Source: an uncultured Porphyromonas sp. (GTDB lineage: Bacteria; Bacteroidota; Bacteroidia; Bacteroidales; Porphyromonadaceae). From it: a DNA stretch of 64,000 nt. The notes under the pieces are model-generated. The model saw nothing but the letters and a program-made list of their open reading frames with translations, did no database searches and was not told where the DNA came from. The translations under genes and the position numbers were made by a program. Every line of letters starts with the position of its first letter. Positions within the stretch are counted from its first letter, which is position 1. Where the stretch lies: positions 62,001 to 126,000 of the forward strand of contig NZ_CABUAN010000001.1 in assembly GCF_902489635.1 (NCBI RefSeq). The letters are read 5' to 3'. Below, in pieces: positions 10,248-19,172 of this stretch.

Positions 10248-10662
10248 GCTCTCTAACCTCTAACCCCTATTTACATATCTTTACGGGGAAATTCGTCCGA
10301 TACCCTCCTTTCTCGAATATCCACGTGGGAAATCTCAAATCTCCACGTGGATATTTTTTATTTTCCACGTGGGCGTCATTCATTTCCTCCGAAGTTTCAT
10401 TTGATTCCTCCGAAGAATTTTTTATTCCCTACCTGGGAAATAAAAATTCTCCACGTGGGGATTTCGAAATATCCACGTGGAAATCAGTTTTCCTCGACAC
10501 GGTGCCGTTTCGATATGTAGTCGGATCTAAATTATTGTAACGGGTTAGCGTTGAATTTGCCCAGTCAGGATGAAGCATCATAATCGTTTTTTCAAGAGCT
10601 ACACATTGGCGACAAGCGAGGAGTAAATGAGTGCATCATATATATATCATGTGTCAGCCTGG
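10248..10662 (+). repeat. CCACGTGG dyad-array element, copy 1
   Basis: The leader carries CTCTAACC repeats and the stretch ATCTTTACGGGGAAATTCG. An array of imperfect palindromes follows with CCACGTGG cores at 10321, 10343, 10365, 10451 and 10473. TTCCTCCGAAG and TTCCC..GGGAA units lie between them at about the same 20-22 bp spacing. The tail (GATATGTAGTCGG, AATTATTGTAACG, AATTTGCCCAGTC) ends in GTGTCAGCC. The same order of leader, array and tail recurs at 22556, 38951 and 39273. An open frame through the array is a by-product of the regular period, not a gene. Confidence 0.9.
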
Positions 10663-10877
10663 ATTTTTTACCTGTCCGTGCAATGGTTTCCACATATTTT
10701 GCTATCTTTGCTCAGGGAGTTGTGAGAGTATTGAGATGCTACTACAATACCTCCTCTTGCTATCCCATCATGGCTCTCTCTGCTTAAACAGACTCATGGA
10801 GGCACTATATGTCATCACTATACGCAACATCACTCCTCCTTGAGACCACGTTGAATACATCATAGAACCAGTACTTC
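10663..10877 (+). promoter_or_regulatory. Region upstream of nhaA with a TAnnTTTG box
   Basis: After the repeat element there is TATCTTTG at 10703-10710, a match to the Bacteroidetes -7 box about 170 bp before nhaA. No convincing -33 TTTG lies 19-21 bp upstream. A 70-codon open frame overlaps this region but shows no recognisable protein character. Confidence 0.35.
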
Positions 10878-12242
10878 ATGTCTCCAACCAATCGTATCCT
10901 TAGACCTATTCAGAGGTTTACAATCCGTAAAGTAGATTCCACCGTCGTACTCTTTCTTGCGACCATCGTAGCACTTATTGTGGCCAATAGTCCTCTCAGA
11001 GATCTATACCATAATCTGCTCGCTATACCGATCAACCTGAATATCCTAGGGCTAGACATATTTCATTATCATGGCGAGCCGATGAGCTTTTTGGTTTTTG
11101 CCAATGATGTCTTGATGGTCTTCTTTTTTTTCGTTGTGGGGCTAGACATCAAGCAACAGCTTCTCGTGGGGGAGCTCTCTTCTGTCAAAAAGGCGATGAT
11201 GCCTGTCGTGGGGGCTATCGGTGGTATGATCGTACCTATTCTCCTCTTTTGGCTGATTGCTCCTGCGGGTGATGCGAGCCGTGGTGCGGCTATCCCGATG
11301 GCTACAGATATAGCCTTCGTACTGGCGGTGCTGATGGTGCTGAAGGATCATGTACCCGTCTCACTGCGTGTCTTTATGACTACGCTAGCGGTGGCTGACG
11401 ACATAGGCGGTATCATCGTGATAGCACTCTTTTACTCCTCTGGGATCAACCTGTTGATGCTAGGACTCGGACTGGCGGTCGTTGCCCTCTTGGCTCTCTT
11501 AGGACGATCGGGAGTACGCAATATAGTGATCTACATGATCGGACTCTTCGTCGTATGGTTCTTCTTCCTACAGAGTGGAATCCACACCACCATCGCAGGT
11601 GTCATGGTCGCTCTGACAGTACCTATGACGACCTCTGTCTCTCGTCACCAGTTGAGCCATCTCGCGGGTACGGTCTCTAAGATATTACCACATACAGAGG
11701 ATGCGCAAAAGGGTCAGACCACACACCTTGATGAAGCTGATCTTGCTCTGATCAACAGCTTGCGCCAATCTGCTTCACGAGCTATACCCCCAGTACAGCG
11801 TTTAGAGCATGCGCTCACAGGTTGGGTCAACTATTTGATCTTACCTATCTTTGCATTTGTCAATGCGGGGATCGACTTCTCCACCTTTGCGATGGGTGGC
11901 ATCTCAGCACTCCCCGTTGCAGTGATCTTAGGGCTATTCGTCGGCAAGCCCGTCGGCATCTTCCTCTTTACCTATGTCTACATTCGTCTCACGAAGCATC
12001 AGTGGAGTGATGGGGTCTATCCCGCCATGCTCTTTGCGGTATCTATCTTGGGTGGTATCGGCTTTACGGTCTCTATGTTTATCGCCAGTCTATCATACGA
12101 TGTACATCTGCACCTAGACTGGCTCAGCGAGGCCAAGCTGGGTATCCTGACAGGTAGCCTTATCTCAGGCATCGTGGGTTACATCACGGTGCTGGCTGTA
12201 GGCAAGCGGCATCAGAAGAAACTGGCTCAAAAAGCAAACTAA
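10878..12242 (+). CDS. nhaA: Na+/H+ antiporter NhaA
   Basis: NhaA uses the proton gradient to export sodium across the inner membrane. The 454-aa protein has about eleven membrane segments. It carries the NhaA signatures FFFVVGLDIKQQLLVGEL near residue 76 and MATDIAFVLAVL near 142, and the paired-aspartate motif VADDIGGIIVIALFY near 172, which corresponds to the ion-binding aspartates of the family. It is longer than E. coli NhaA (388 aa) because of a cytoplasmic loop near 255-300. It follows another cation antiporter, so this stretch appears devoted to ion and pH homeostasis. Confidence 0.94.
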   Translation: MSPTNRILRPIQRFTIRKVDSTVVLFLATIVALIVANSPLRDLYHNLLAIPINLNILGLDIFHYHGEPMSFLVFANDVLMVFFFFVVGLDIKQQLLVGELSSVKKAMMPVVGAIGGMIVPILLFWLIAPAGDASRGAAIPMATDIAFVLAVLMVLKDHVPVSLRVFMTTLAVADDIGGIIVIALFYSSGINLLMLGLGLAVVALLALLGRSGVRNIVIYMIGLFVVWFFFLQSGIHTTIAGVMVALTVPMTTSVSRHQLSHLAGTVSKILPHTEDAQKGQTTHLDEADLALINSLRQSASRAIPPVQRLEHALTGWVNYLILPIFAFVNAGIDFSTFAMGGISALPVAVILGLFVGKPVGIFLFTYVYIRLTKHQWSDGVYPAMLFAVSILGGIGFTVSMFIASLSYDVHLHLDWLSEAKLGILTGSLISGIVGYITVLAVGKRHQKKLAQKAN

Positions 12243-12258
12243 ACTACCCATCACTCCA

Positions 12259-12300
12259 AATATCCACGTGGGGAAATCGCATCTCCACGTGGGGATTTGG
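12259..12300 (+). repeat. Two-unit fragment of the CCACGTGG dyad array
   Basis: Two CCACGTGG cores at 12264 and 12285 sit 21 bp apart in the contexts ATATCCACGTGGGG and ATCTCCACGTGGGG. These are the same units as in the full elements but without leader or tail. The fragment lies between the convergent ends of nhaA and rprY. Confidence 0.75.
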
Positions 12301-12372
12301 TGTTAAGGCTCCCATATCATTGCAGTAAGACACAACGATCGGTTATCTGCCTTGTATCAAGTTCAGTATAGC

Positions 12373-12422
12373 AAAAAAAAAGCAAGAGGCGACGAAGGTA
12401 TTGTACCCTCGTCGCCTCTTGC
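12373..12422 (-). terminator. Rho-independent terminator of rprY
   Basis: A perfect 14-bp stem (GCAAGAGGCGACGA at 12382-12395 with its complement at 12409-12422, 13-nt loop) is followed, reading the minus strand, by a run of nine T (12381-12373). It lies 33 bp beyond the rprY stop codon and also separates it from the convergent nhaA. Confidence 0.9.
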
Positions 12423-12454
12423 GTGTGAGTTTTTACCTCTACCTTAAGAGATGA

Positions 12455-13186
12455 CTAGATCTTTTTGATCTGATCTTGTGGTATCTCTTTCATCGGAGTA
12501 ACGAGACGGTAACCCTTGCCGTGTACATTCTTGATCTCTAGCGATGGATCAGCCTGGAGGATCTTACGGAGCTTGGTCACATAGACATCCATGCTGCGTG
12601 CATTGAAGTAGTTAGCGTCAGCCCAGATAGTCTTCAGTGCATAGTCTCTCTCGAGAGTCTCGTTGGCATATACGCAGAAGAGCGTCAGCAGCTCGTTCTC
12701 CTTTGTAGTTAAGGTGAGCACCTTACCATCTTCAGTCGTCAGGGTCTGCTTCTTCGTATCGTAGAGTAGCTTGCCTAGCTGATAGAACTGCTGCTCCTCA
12801 TGCTCTTCACCGATGATGCGTCGCATGATCGCAGAGATACGCGCCTCGAGCTCTTGCATGCTAAAGGGCTTCGTGATGTAGTCGTCAGCTCCGAGCTTGA
12901 AGCCACGCAGTACATCTTTCTTTTGATCCTTTGCAGTGACAAATATAATGGGGATATTGGGTTTAGCAGCGCGTATTTGCTTAGCCAGCTCGAACCCATC
13001 CATCTTGGGCATCATGACATCGATAAGGCAGAGCGCATACTCTTCCTTACCAAAGGCCTCTAGCCCCGTTTCACCATCTGTAAAGAGGTCTACCTCATAG
13101 TCCTTTGCTATAAGGTACTCTTGAAGCATCAAGCCTAAGCTCTCATCGTCTTCGCAGAGGAATACTTTAATCTCTTTCTTGTTCAT
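12455..13186 (-). CDS. rprY: Response regulator RprY, OmpR family
   Basis: This is the DNA-binding partner of the RprX kinase. The 243-aa protein has a receiver domain (1-120) with the acidic pocket E12/D13/D14, the phospho-acceptor Asp56 in LIDVMMPKMDG, Thr in VTAKD near 85 and Lys in TKPF near 107. A winged-helix OmpR-type domain follows at about 135-230, ending in KNVHGKGYRL. It lies about 100 bp downstream of rprX, separated by a 17-bp tandem repeat, and has a strong terminator after it. RprY is the Bacteroides/Porphyromonas name for this pair; its targets cannot be read here. Confidence 0.92.
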   Translation of the reverse strand: MNKKEIKVFLCEDDESLGLMLQEYLIAKDYEVDLFTDGETGLEAFGKEEYALCLIDVMMPKMDGFELAKQIRAAKPNIPIIFVTAKDQKKDVLRGFKLGADDYITKPFSMQELEARISAIMRRIIGEEHEEQQFYQLGKLLYDTKKQTLTTEDGKVLTLTTKENELLTLFCVYANETLERDYALKTIWADANYFNARSMDVYVTKLRKILQADPSLEIKNVHGKGYRLVTPMKEIPQDQIKKI

Positions 13187-13224
13187 AGCTGTATTTGATT
13201 TATTGTGAATTATCTAGCTTCTTA

Positions 13225-13275
13225 TTAGTTAGATGTTCTTGTTAGTTAGATGTTCTTGTTAGTTAGATGTTCTTG
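13225..13275. repeat. Three perfect 17-bp tandem repeats between rprX and rprY
   Basis: TTAGTTAGATGTTCTTG is repeated exactly three times (13225-13241, 13242-13258, 13259-13275). The array lies in the roughly 100-bp spacer between the rprX stop and the rprY start, so it is in the intercistronic leader of rprY. Confidence 0.97.
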
Positions 13276-13287
13276 AATAAGATTCGT

Positions 13288-14880
13288 TTACTTTTTCTTG
13301 TTATGCATTTTAGAATCACCCTCTACTAGGAAGGGAATGCGGAGAGACATCTTAGTGCCCTCTCCGAGCTTACTAAAGACTTTAACCTCGCCTCCCATAC
13401 CTTGAATAGCCCGCTGTACGTAGGCCAGACCAAGACCAAAGCCCTTGACGTCATGGCGATCACCCGTATGGACGCGATAGAACTGATCGAAGATATGCCC
13501 CCTATCTTGACGAGAGATACCGATACCATTATCCTGTATATCTATAATAAGGTAGGTGTCATCGTTGCGCGTGGAGAGCGTGATGATCGGTGGCACATCC
13601 ACCTTGCAATACTTCAGACTATTGTCTATCACATTAGATATAACGTTCTGAAAGGCGATTTTATCACAAAAGACTCTATGACGCTCAGCCTCTAGAGCTA
13701 GCACAAGCTCTCCATGAGCCTCTGTGATCTTCATACCATAGGCACTACTTAGATCTCTAATCTCCTCGTGCGCATCTAGCTCGACAGGATAAATCTTGAG
13801 CACCCCACGCTCCATCGTCGAGGACTGCAAGACCTGATCTACTAATAGCGTGAGCCTATCTACCTCCTTAAGCATGGTCTGGGTGATGCGTTTGCGTCTC
13901 TCCTCAGACTCCTCTACAGAGGGATCTTCAAGCATCTCACAGGCTAGACGTATAGAGCTCACGGGTGTCTTAAGCTCATGAGTCATGTTGCTCACAAAGT
14001 CCTTACGCTCACGCATGTAGTGCTGCTGCCGTACGAGGATTGCAATGGCCAGCACGCTCAGTATCACGATCACCACGAGCGTAGCAATTGGAGGGATCGT
14101 ATAGATTAGATTACCCATGTGATGGCTGTGATTTGTGAAGATCAACTCAATATAGGGCAGGTTTGATTCGTCTGGTGTATCCATATAGGAGTTAGATCGG
14201 ACGAAAAGATCCCTCCGCAATACTAGCGGAGCCTTTCGTGAAGGGTCGTAAGTGTCTGGTACCGTCGTGTAAACTGCCTGCCCACTACGATCATAAAGGG
14301 TAAACTCAAACTTCTCCGTAATACCTACCAGCCCCAGCTCACGCACCAGTGCACTCTGCAAGAAGTCTACATTGACCCTCTGTCTAAGAGGCTGATCATT
14401 GCGCTCTAGGATAGTGCGTAGTACCGCCTCATCGAGGAGGCTGCGGTGGTAGAAGTACGTGTTGAGCAACTTACTCTGCAATACGTTAGCATGCTCTGTG
14501 CCTTGCCTATTCACACGAGCTTGTGCCCATGGCGGACAGGTCGCACGCTCAGCATTGCCGTAGCCATTCCACACCTCGCTACCATCAGACATATAGCTCG
14601 ACGAGAAGGCACTAGATGCGACATCCGGATGCTGGAGCGTATCATCACTCAGCCCTAGTCTCTGCACATCGTCTTGTGTGAGTACTGAACGTAGCTGACG
14701 CTCGACCTCATCTTGCTCCAACGAGAGAGAGACCTCATCCAATGCTCTCTGAGCCAAAGTCTCAAAGTAGTCATTGTATAGCTCAGTGACATAGCTGAAG
14801 TTTCTCAACTGCATCAAGATAGATGCTGTAGCAATAGTCACTAGCAAGATGATTATAGTCCAGATAGTTCGCTTTCCCAC
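13288..14880 (-). CDS. rprX: Sensor histidine kinase RprX
   Basis: This is the membrane sensor kinase that pairs with RprY. The 530-aa protein has an N-terminal transmembrane segment (residues 5-24), a periplasmic sensor region of about 230 residues, and a second membrane segment near 262-285 (PPIATLVVIVILSVLAIAI). The HisKA domain has the phospho-acceptor histidine in NMTHELKTP near 300, and the HATPase_c domain shows the N box (NVIDNSLKYC), G1 (DIQDNGIGI) and G2 (GFGLGLAYV). There is no HAMP or PAS domain. It precedes rprY on the same strand. The signal sensed is unknown. Confidence 0.93.
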   Translation of the reverse strand: MGKRTIWTIIILLVTIATASILMQLRNFSYVTELYNDYFETLAQRALDEVSLSLEQDEVERQLRSVLTQDDVQRLGLSDDTLQHPDVASSAFSSSYMSDGSEVWNGYGNAERATCPPWAQARVNRQGTEHANVLQSKLLNTYFYHRSLLDEAVLRTILERNDQPLRQRVNVDFLQSALVRELGLVGITEKFEFTLYDRSGQAVYTTVPDTYDPSRKAPLVLRRDLFVRSNSYMDTPDESNLPYIELIFTNHSHHMGNLIYTIPPIATLVVIVILSVLAIAILVRQQHYMRERKDFVSNMTHELKTPVSSIRLACEMLEDPSVEESEERRKRITQTMLKEVDRLTLLVDQVLQSSTMERGVLKIYPVELDAHEEIRDLSSAYGMKITEAHGELVLALEAERHRVFCDKIAFQNVISNVIDNSLKYCKVDVPPIITLSTRNDDTYLIIDIQDNGIGISRQDRGHIFDQFYRVHTGDRHDVKGFGLGLAYVQRAIQGMGGEVKVFSKLGEGTKMSLRIPFLVEGDSKMHNKKK

Positions 14881-14919
14881 GTTAGTTACTTTCTTATCGT
14901 ACGCAAGTAAGACATCTCA

Positions 14920-15495
14920 TCAGAGCTTGATCTGATCTATGTGTATGAGTTCATCTAGATCGATCGTCGTCACGCTGCCATAGGGTAGGATCTGAGCAAA
15001 AGCTTCTTGTAGCGTGATGCGACCCGCCATAGCTCTCACAGCGTTGATGACACCGCCATGGGAGAAGAGGAGTACCCGCTGAGCTCCTGATGTGTAGAGC
15101 TCATCAAGTAGCTCTGCGACACGCTGTGATAAGTCCCGTAGCGACTCACCACGAGGGGCTGGCTGCTCGATGAAGTACTCGAAGAAAGCTGCTACCTCCT
15201 GCTCTTCCTTTAGGATGCTGTCCCAATGCTTCCCCTCCCAATCGCCAAAGTTCATCTCCTTCAGACGGTCGTCTACCTCTATATTGGTACCCTGGGGTAC
15301 ACAGTGCTGCGCCAGCTTGAGCGCACGAGACAATGGACTAGAGAGGATGCGGTCATATAGAGACAGGTCAATCTGAGCAGCCACACGAGGCGCCTCCTCG
15401 GCAAATGTGTCTGCCAGCGGTATATCTGTATTACCATAGCAGATGACCTGCCACTCAGGTGATACAGCGGTATGTCTGACCAATGTTATCTGCAT
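14920..15495 (-). CDS. Histidine phosphatase family protein (possible alpha-ribazole phosphatase)
   Basis: This 191-aa enzyme belongs to the phosphoglycerate-mutase-like histidine phosphatases. The catalytic RHG-type motif reads LVRHTAV near residue 5, where the family norm is RHG and CobC-type members have RHT or RHG. The second conserved histidine is in LFSHGGVINAV near 145, and the core includes SSPLSRALKLAQ. The RHT motif and length resemble alpha-ribazole phosphatase (CobC) of cobalamin synthesis, but no cobalamin genes are near, so the substrate is uncertain. It lies 39 bp upstream of rprX on the same strand. Confidence 0.78.
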   Translation of the reverse strand: MQITLVRHTAVSPEWQVICYGNTDIPLADTFAEEAPRVAAQIDLSLYDRILSSPLSRALKLAQHCVPQGTNIEVDDRLKEMNFGDWEGKHWDSILKEEQEVAAFFEYFIEQPAPRGESLRDLSQRVAELLDELYTSGAQRVLLFSHGGVINAVRAMAGRITLQEAFAQILPYGSVTTIDLDELIHIDQIKL

Positions 15496-15547
15496 CCTTT
15501 CGTTCCTTTTGATCTATTCATATCCAGCGACATGATAGGTGATAGAC

Positions 15548-16018
15548 TCACCACCTATCGTCATTGTTAAAGTCTTTGCCTCGGTTGTCACGTCGACGAC
15601 CATGGGCATCACCGCCTTTGGCTTTGTAAGGTTTATTGCCTTTGGGGCCTTTAGGATGTCCCTTAGACTCTCTAGGCTCATCACCATATCGGTCTGACCT
15701 CATTCTCTTGGGGCCAGACTTGGCAGGACGATTAGAGCGTCCGCCACCTCGTGGGGCGTATTCTCGAGCAGCATCTCTGGTCTCTCGCTCTTCCTGCTGA
15801 GCCTCTAGGTAGTGCTTCATCGAGAGTGCCTCACGCAAGATGTCGTTGACAGGGAGCTCCTCACCGTCTAGCGTCACGATATCATCCTCTACCACGAAAT
15901 CCGTTAGCTCAGCTCGCTCGCCATTGAGCGTGACACGCCCAGCGACGATGTACTTCTCCACTTCACGGCGCGATCCGATACCTGCATCGCTCAGAAGTTT
16001 GTTGATACGCAAACTCAT
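15548..16018 (-). CDS. Stand-alone S4-domain RNA-binding protein with basic low-complexity tail
   Basis: The first 60 residues (SLRINKLLSDAGIGSRREVE, then AGRVTLNGERAEL) are an S4 domain very close to the N-terminus of RluF/RluB-type 23S rRNA pseudouridine synthases. The catalytic domain is absent. Residues 90-156 are instead a charged tail rich in Gly, Arg, Lys and Asp. The total length is 156 aa against about 240-290 for the full enzymes. The start and stop look intact, so it is either a genuine S4-only protein or a stabilised truncation. It sits between gltX and the phosphatase on the minus strand. Confidence 0.75.
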   Translation of the reverse strand: MSLRINKLLSDAGIGSRREVEKYIVAGRVTLNGERAELTDFVVEDDIVTLDGEELPVNDILREALSMKHYLEAQQEERETRDAAREYAPRGGGRSNRPAKSGPKRMRSDRYGDEPRESKGHPKGPKGNKPYKAKGGDAHGRRRDNRGKDFNNDDRW

Positions 16019-16071
16019 GATTCAGTCGTTATATCTAAAGTTTAGTTCATTGATTACTTCGATCCATGTAG

Positions 16072-17604
16072 CTATAGCTTGATCTCCTCTATAGCGTGTT
16101 GCATACGTCGTACGCTCTCGGGGATGCCCAGCAGGTATATGATCTCATGAATACGTGCGCCACGTGGTGCTCCCACCAGTGCCATACGTATACCGTTCAT
16201 CACCTTACCCATAGGTAGCTCATCACCATTGATCTTGTCGTAGAGAGCCTGCTCGATCGTGTCTAGTGATGCTTCACTCGGGAGTCCCTCGAGGAGGGTG
16301 ATCATCTGCTGTAAGTAGCCAGGTGTCTCTGCCTTCCAGTGCTTCTTGAGTCCCTTAGCGTCGTACTCGGTGGGAGCTACGAAGAAGTAAAGCACCTCGG
16401 GGAGTAAGTCGGGCAACAGTTGCGCCTTATCACGGACCGTCAGGAGTACATCTCCGAGCAACTCATCCGAAGGATTCAAGCCACGCTCGCTGAGAGCTGG
16501 GCGTATATAAGCTATGAGACGCTCTACGGGGACGAGCTGTATGTACTGGTGGTTGAACCACTTGGCCTTTTCAAAGTCAAAGCGAGCACCGCTCTTGCTA
16601 CAACGATCTAGCGAGAAAGCTGAGATCAGCTCAGACGAGATAGACTTTTGCGGATCTGCAAAAAGCTCTTGATCGGTACCGGGATTCCACCCTAGTAGTG
16701 CTAAGAAGTTGTTCACAGCCTCTGGCAGGTAACCCTGCTCACGATAGCCCATCGATATAGAGCCATCCTCCGGACTGCGCCACTCTAGCGGGAAAACTGG
16801 GAAGCCCAGCTTATCCCCATCGCGCTTACTCAGCTTACCACTACCCTGAGGCTTCAGGAGGAGCGATAGGTGTGCAAACTGAGGCATCGAGTCCTGCCAG
16901 CCAAAAGCCTCATAAAGCAAAACATGCAGCGGTGCACTAGGGAGCCACTCCTCGCCACGGATCACATGCGTGATCTGCATCAAGTGGTCATCGACGATAT
17001 TGGCTAGATGGTAGGTAGGCAGGTCGTCTGCACTCTTGTAGAGGACTTTGTCGTCTAGCTGCGTGGAGCTGATGACCACCTTGCCACGGATCAAGTCATC
17101 GACCTCAACCTCGCGGTCGGGGTCTACCTTAAAGCGCACCACATACTCCTCACCAGACTCTAGCAGACGAGTCACCTCCTCGCTAGGTAGCGAGAGGCTA
17201 TTGCGCATCTTAGAGCGGGTAGAGGCGTCATAGCTAAAGTTGGGCATCTCTTCGCGAGCCTGCTCTAGCTCCTCCACGGTATCAAAGGCATAGTACGCTG
17301 CGCCACGCTCTATGAGCTGCTGCACATACTCCCGATAGATGTCCCGCCTCTCACTCTGACGATAGGGGCCGTAAGGCTGATTGGTACTACCGATCCCCTC
17401 GTCGATCTCTATCCCTAGCCACTGTAGAGCCTCGATGATGTAATCTTCAGCTCCAGGCACAAAGCGCTTGCTATCCGTATCCTCTATACGCAGCACCATA
17501 GTGCCACCATGATGACGTGCGAAGAGATAATTAAAGAGTGCTGTCCGCACGCCTCCGATGTGTAGGGGACCCGTGGGACTAGGCGCAAATCTAACTCGAA
17601 CCAT
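16072..17604 (-). CDS. gltX: Glutamate--tRNA ligase
   Basis: GltX is the class I aminoacyl-tRNA synthetase that charges tRNA-Glu. The 510-aa protein starts with the conserved VRVRFAPSPTGPLHIGGVRT, which contains the HIGH-type motif. The KMSKS-type motif is KLSKRDGDKLG near residue 256, and the C-terminal anticodon-binding helical domain follows from about 330. The first ATG fits the family start exactly. It is the first gene of the minus-strand group 16-12.4 kb and is divergent from serB. Confidence 0.96.
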   Translation of the reverse strand: MVRVRFAPSPTGPLHIGGVRTALFNYLFARHHGGTMVLRIEDTDSKRFVPGAEDYIIEALQWLGIEIDEGIGSTNQPYGPYRQSERRDIYREYVQQLIERGAAYYAFDTVEELEQAREEMPNFSYDASTRSKMRNSLSLPSEEVTRLLESGEEYVVRFKVDPDREVEVDDLIRGKVVISSTQLDDKVLYKSADDLPTYHLANIVDDHLMQITHVIRGEEWLPSAPLHVLLYEAFGWQDSMPQFAHLSLLLKPQGSGKLSKRDGDKLGFPVFPLEWRSPEDGSISMGYREQGYLPEAVNNFLALLGWNPGTDQELFADPQKSISSELISAFSLDRCSKSGARFDFEKAKWFNHQYIQLVPVERLIAYIRPALSERGLNPSDELLGDVLLTVRDKAQLLPDLLPEVLYFFVAPTEYDAKGLKKHWKAETPGYLQQMITLLEGLPSEASLDTIEQALYDKINGDELPMGKVMNGIRMALVGAPRGARIHEIIYLLGIPESVRRMQHAIEEIKL

Positions 17605-17853
17605 TGCTGTTACTATTTATTACTATTGTCTGCTGCTTACTCAGCCCTTTAGTTTGTTTCTGTATTAGTAGCACACAAGCTTAGAGAGCTCCTTGTGCCG
17701 ATTCTTTATAAACGTGCCACAAAGATAGTAAAAAGTGAGGTCTCACTCTACTAGTTCGGCTGTGCAACATCGAAAAGCGACAAGAGTTTGGATTTTTCAC
17801 TACCTTTGGAGAGCTAAAACCATTATGTTAACGACTTATCTTAACCTAATCAG
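17605..17853. promoter_or_regulatory. Divergent gltX/serB intergenic region
   Basis: TACCTTTG at 17801-17808 matches the Bacteroidetes -7 box and lies 45 bp before serB. No clear TTTG is found 19-21 bp upstream. No other structure is seen in the 249-bp gap. Confidence 0.4.
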
Positions 17854-19143
17854 ATGAACACACCATTACTAAATGCTCAGGGCAAACTAATGCTAGCGAC
17901 CATACAGGGCTACGATCGCCCAGGCGTGACCGCTTCGCTCATGAGCATCCTCGCAGAGCATGGCGCATATATCCTAGACATCGGCCAGTCCGACATACAT
18001 AGTCACCTCAACCTGGGCATCCTCTTCCAGATGAACGAGAATGACTCAGGCTCTGTACTGAAGGATCTACTCTTCAAGGGGTACGAACTTGATGTACAGA
18101 TACGCTTTACCCCTATCTCTACAAACGAATATGGAGAGTGGGTCAATGCCCAAGGCAAAAATCGCTACATCATCACCGTCGTAGCGCGCAAGATGACAGC
18201 TGAGATGCTATCGGCTGTGGCTGGCGCGGCTGCCGATCAGGGGCTTAACATTGATAACATCCGCCGCCTCACGGGTCGTATTCCGCTAGACCCAATGCAG
18301 CAGGCACCGATGGCGAGCATCGAGTTCTCCATGCGTGGCAATATCAAGGATGTTCACACCTTCCAGCTAGACCTCCTACAGATGAGTGGCGAGCTTGATA
18401 TGGACATATCCTTCCAGAGGGAGAGTATGTTTCGCCGTATGCGTCGCCTGATCTGCTTCGATATGGACTCGACACTGATTCAGACCGAGGTGATCGACGA
18501 GCTGGCTATGAGAGCTGGCGTGGGCGACCAAGTCAAGGCAATCACCGAGCGAGCTATGCGCGGTGAGATAGACTTCATCGAGAGCTTTACAGAGCGTGTC
18601 GCTCTGCTCAAGGGGCTCGACGTCTCTGTCATGGAGGATATAGCGCACCACCTCCCCATTACCGAAGGGTGTGAGCGACTCATGCGCACGCTCAAGGTGA
18701 TGGGCTACAAGACCGCCATCCTCTCAGGAGGCTTCACCTACTTCGGCCATTACTTGCAGAAGAAGTTTGACATAGACTATGTCTACGCCAACGAGCTAGA
18801 GGTGGCCGATGGCAAGCTCACGGGTCGCTACGTAGGCGACGTGGTCGATGGGCGACGCAAGGCTGACCTGCTTCGCTTGATCGCTCAGGTAGAGCGTGTG
18901 GACCTCATGCAGACGGTAGCTGTAGGCGATGGTGCCAACGATCTACCTATGCTCTCGCTCGCTGGACTAGGTATCGCTTTCCACGCTAAGCCCAAGGTCA
19001 AGGCAAGTGCCGAGCAGCGCATCTCGTCTGTCGGTCTCGATGGCATCCTTTACTTCCTTGGCTACAAGGACTCGCTCTTTGATGAGCAGATGATCGAGTG
19101 CATGAAGGATGGCACCTGCTCGACACTCTTCCCCAAAAACTAA
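17854..19143 (+). CDS. serB: Phosphoserine phosphatase with N-terminal ACT-like domains
   Basis: SerB hydrolyses L-phosphoserine to serine in the last step of serine synthesis. The 429-aa protein has two ACT-like regulatory domains (residues about 8-90 and 105-180, the first starting QGYDRPGVTASLMSILAEHG). A HAD-type phosphatase domain follows with the nucleophile motif CFDMDSTLI near 202, SGGFTYF near 290, and the acidic motif GDGANDLPML near 352. The architecture matches long bacterial SerB enzymes. The next gene follows after 29 bp. Confidence 0.94.
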   Translation: MNTPLLNAQGKLMLATIQGYDRPGVTASLMSILAEHGAYILDIGQSDIHSHLNLGILFQMNENDSGSVLKDLLFKGYELDVQIRFTPISTNEYGEWVNAQGKNRYIITVVARKMTAEMLSAVAGAAADQGLNIDNIRRLTGRIPLDPMQQAPMASIEFSMRGNIKDVHTFQLDLLQMSGELDMDISFQRESMFRRMRRLICFDMDSTLIQTEVIDELAMRAGVGDQVKAITERAMRGEIDFIESFTERVALLKGLDVSVMEDIAHHLPITEGCERLMRTLKVMGYKTAILSGGFTYFGHYLQKKFDIDYVYANELEVADGKLTGRYVGDVVDGRRKADLLRLIAQVERVDLMQTVAVGDGANDLPMLSLAGLGIAFHAKPKVKASAEQRISSVGLDGILYFLGYKDSLFDEQMIECMKDGTCSTLFPKN

Positions 19144-19172
19144 TCGTCTAACCCTTTACTCCCCCATAATAC

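Noticed and set aside
10325..10540. Protein-coding frames running through the CCACGTGG arrays
   Set aside because: The frames arise from the regular repeat (22-bp units rarely create stops), lack recognisable domains, and differ between copies by frameshifting unit changes.
10631..10843. A 70-codon open frame upstream of nhaA
   Set aside because: The composition is unlike a protein family, it overlaps a repeat tail and a -7 promoter box, and no start context supports it.
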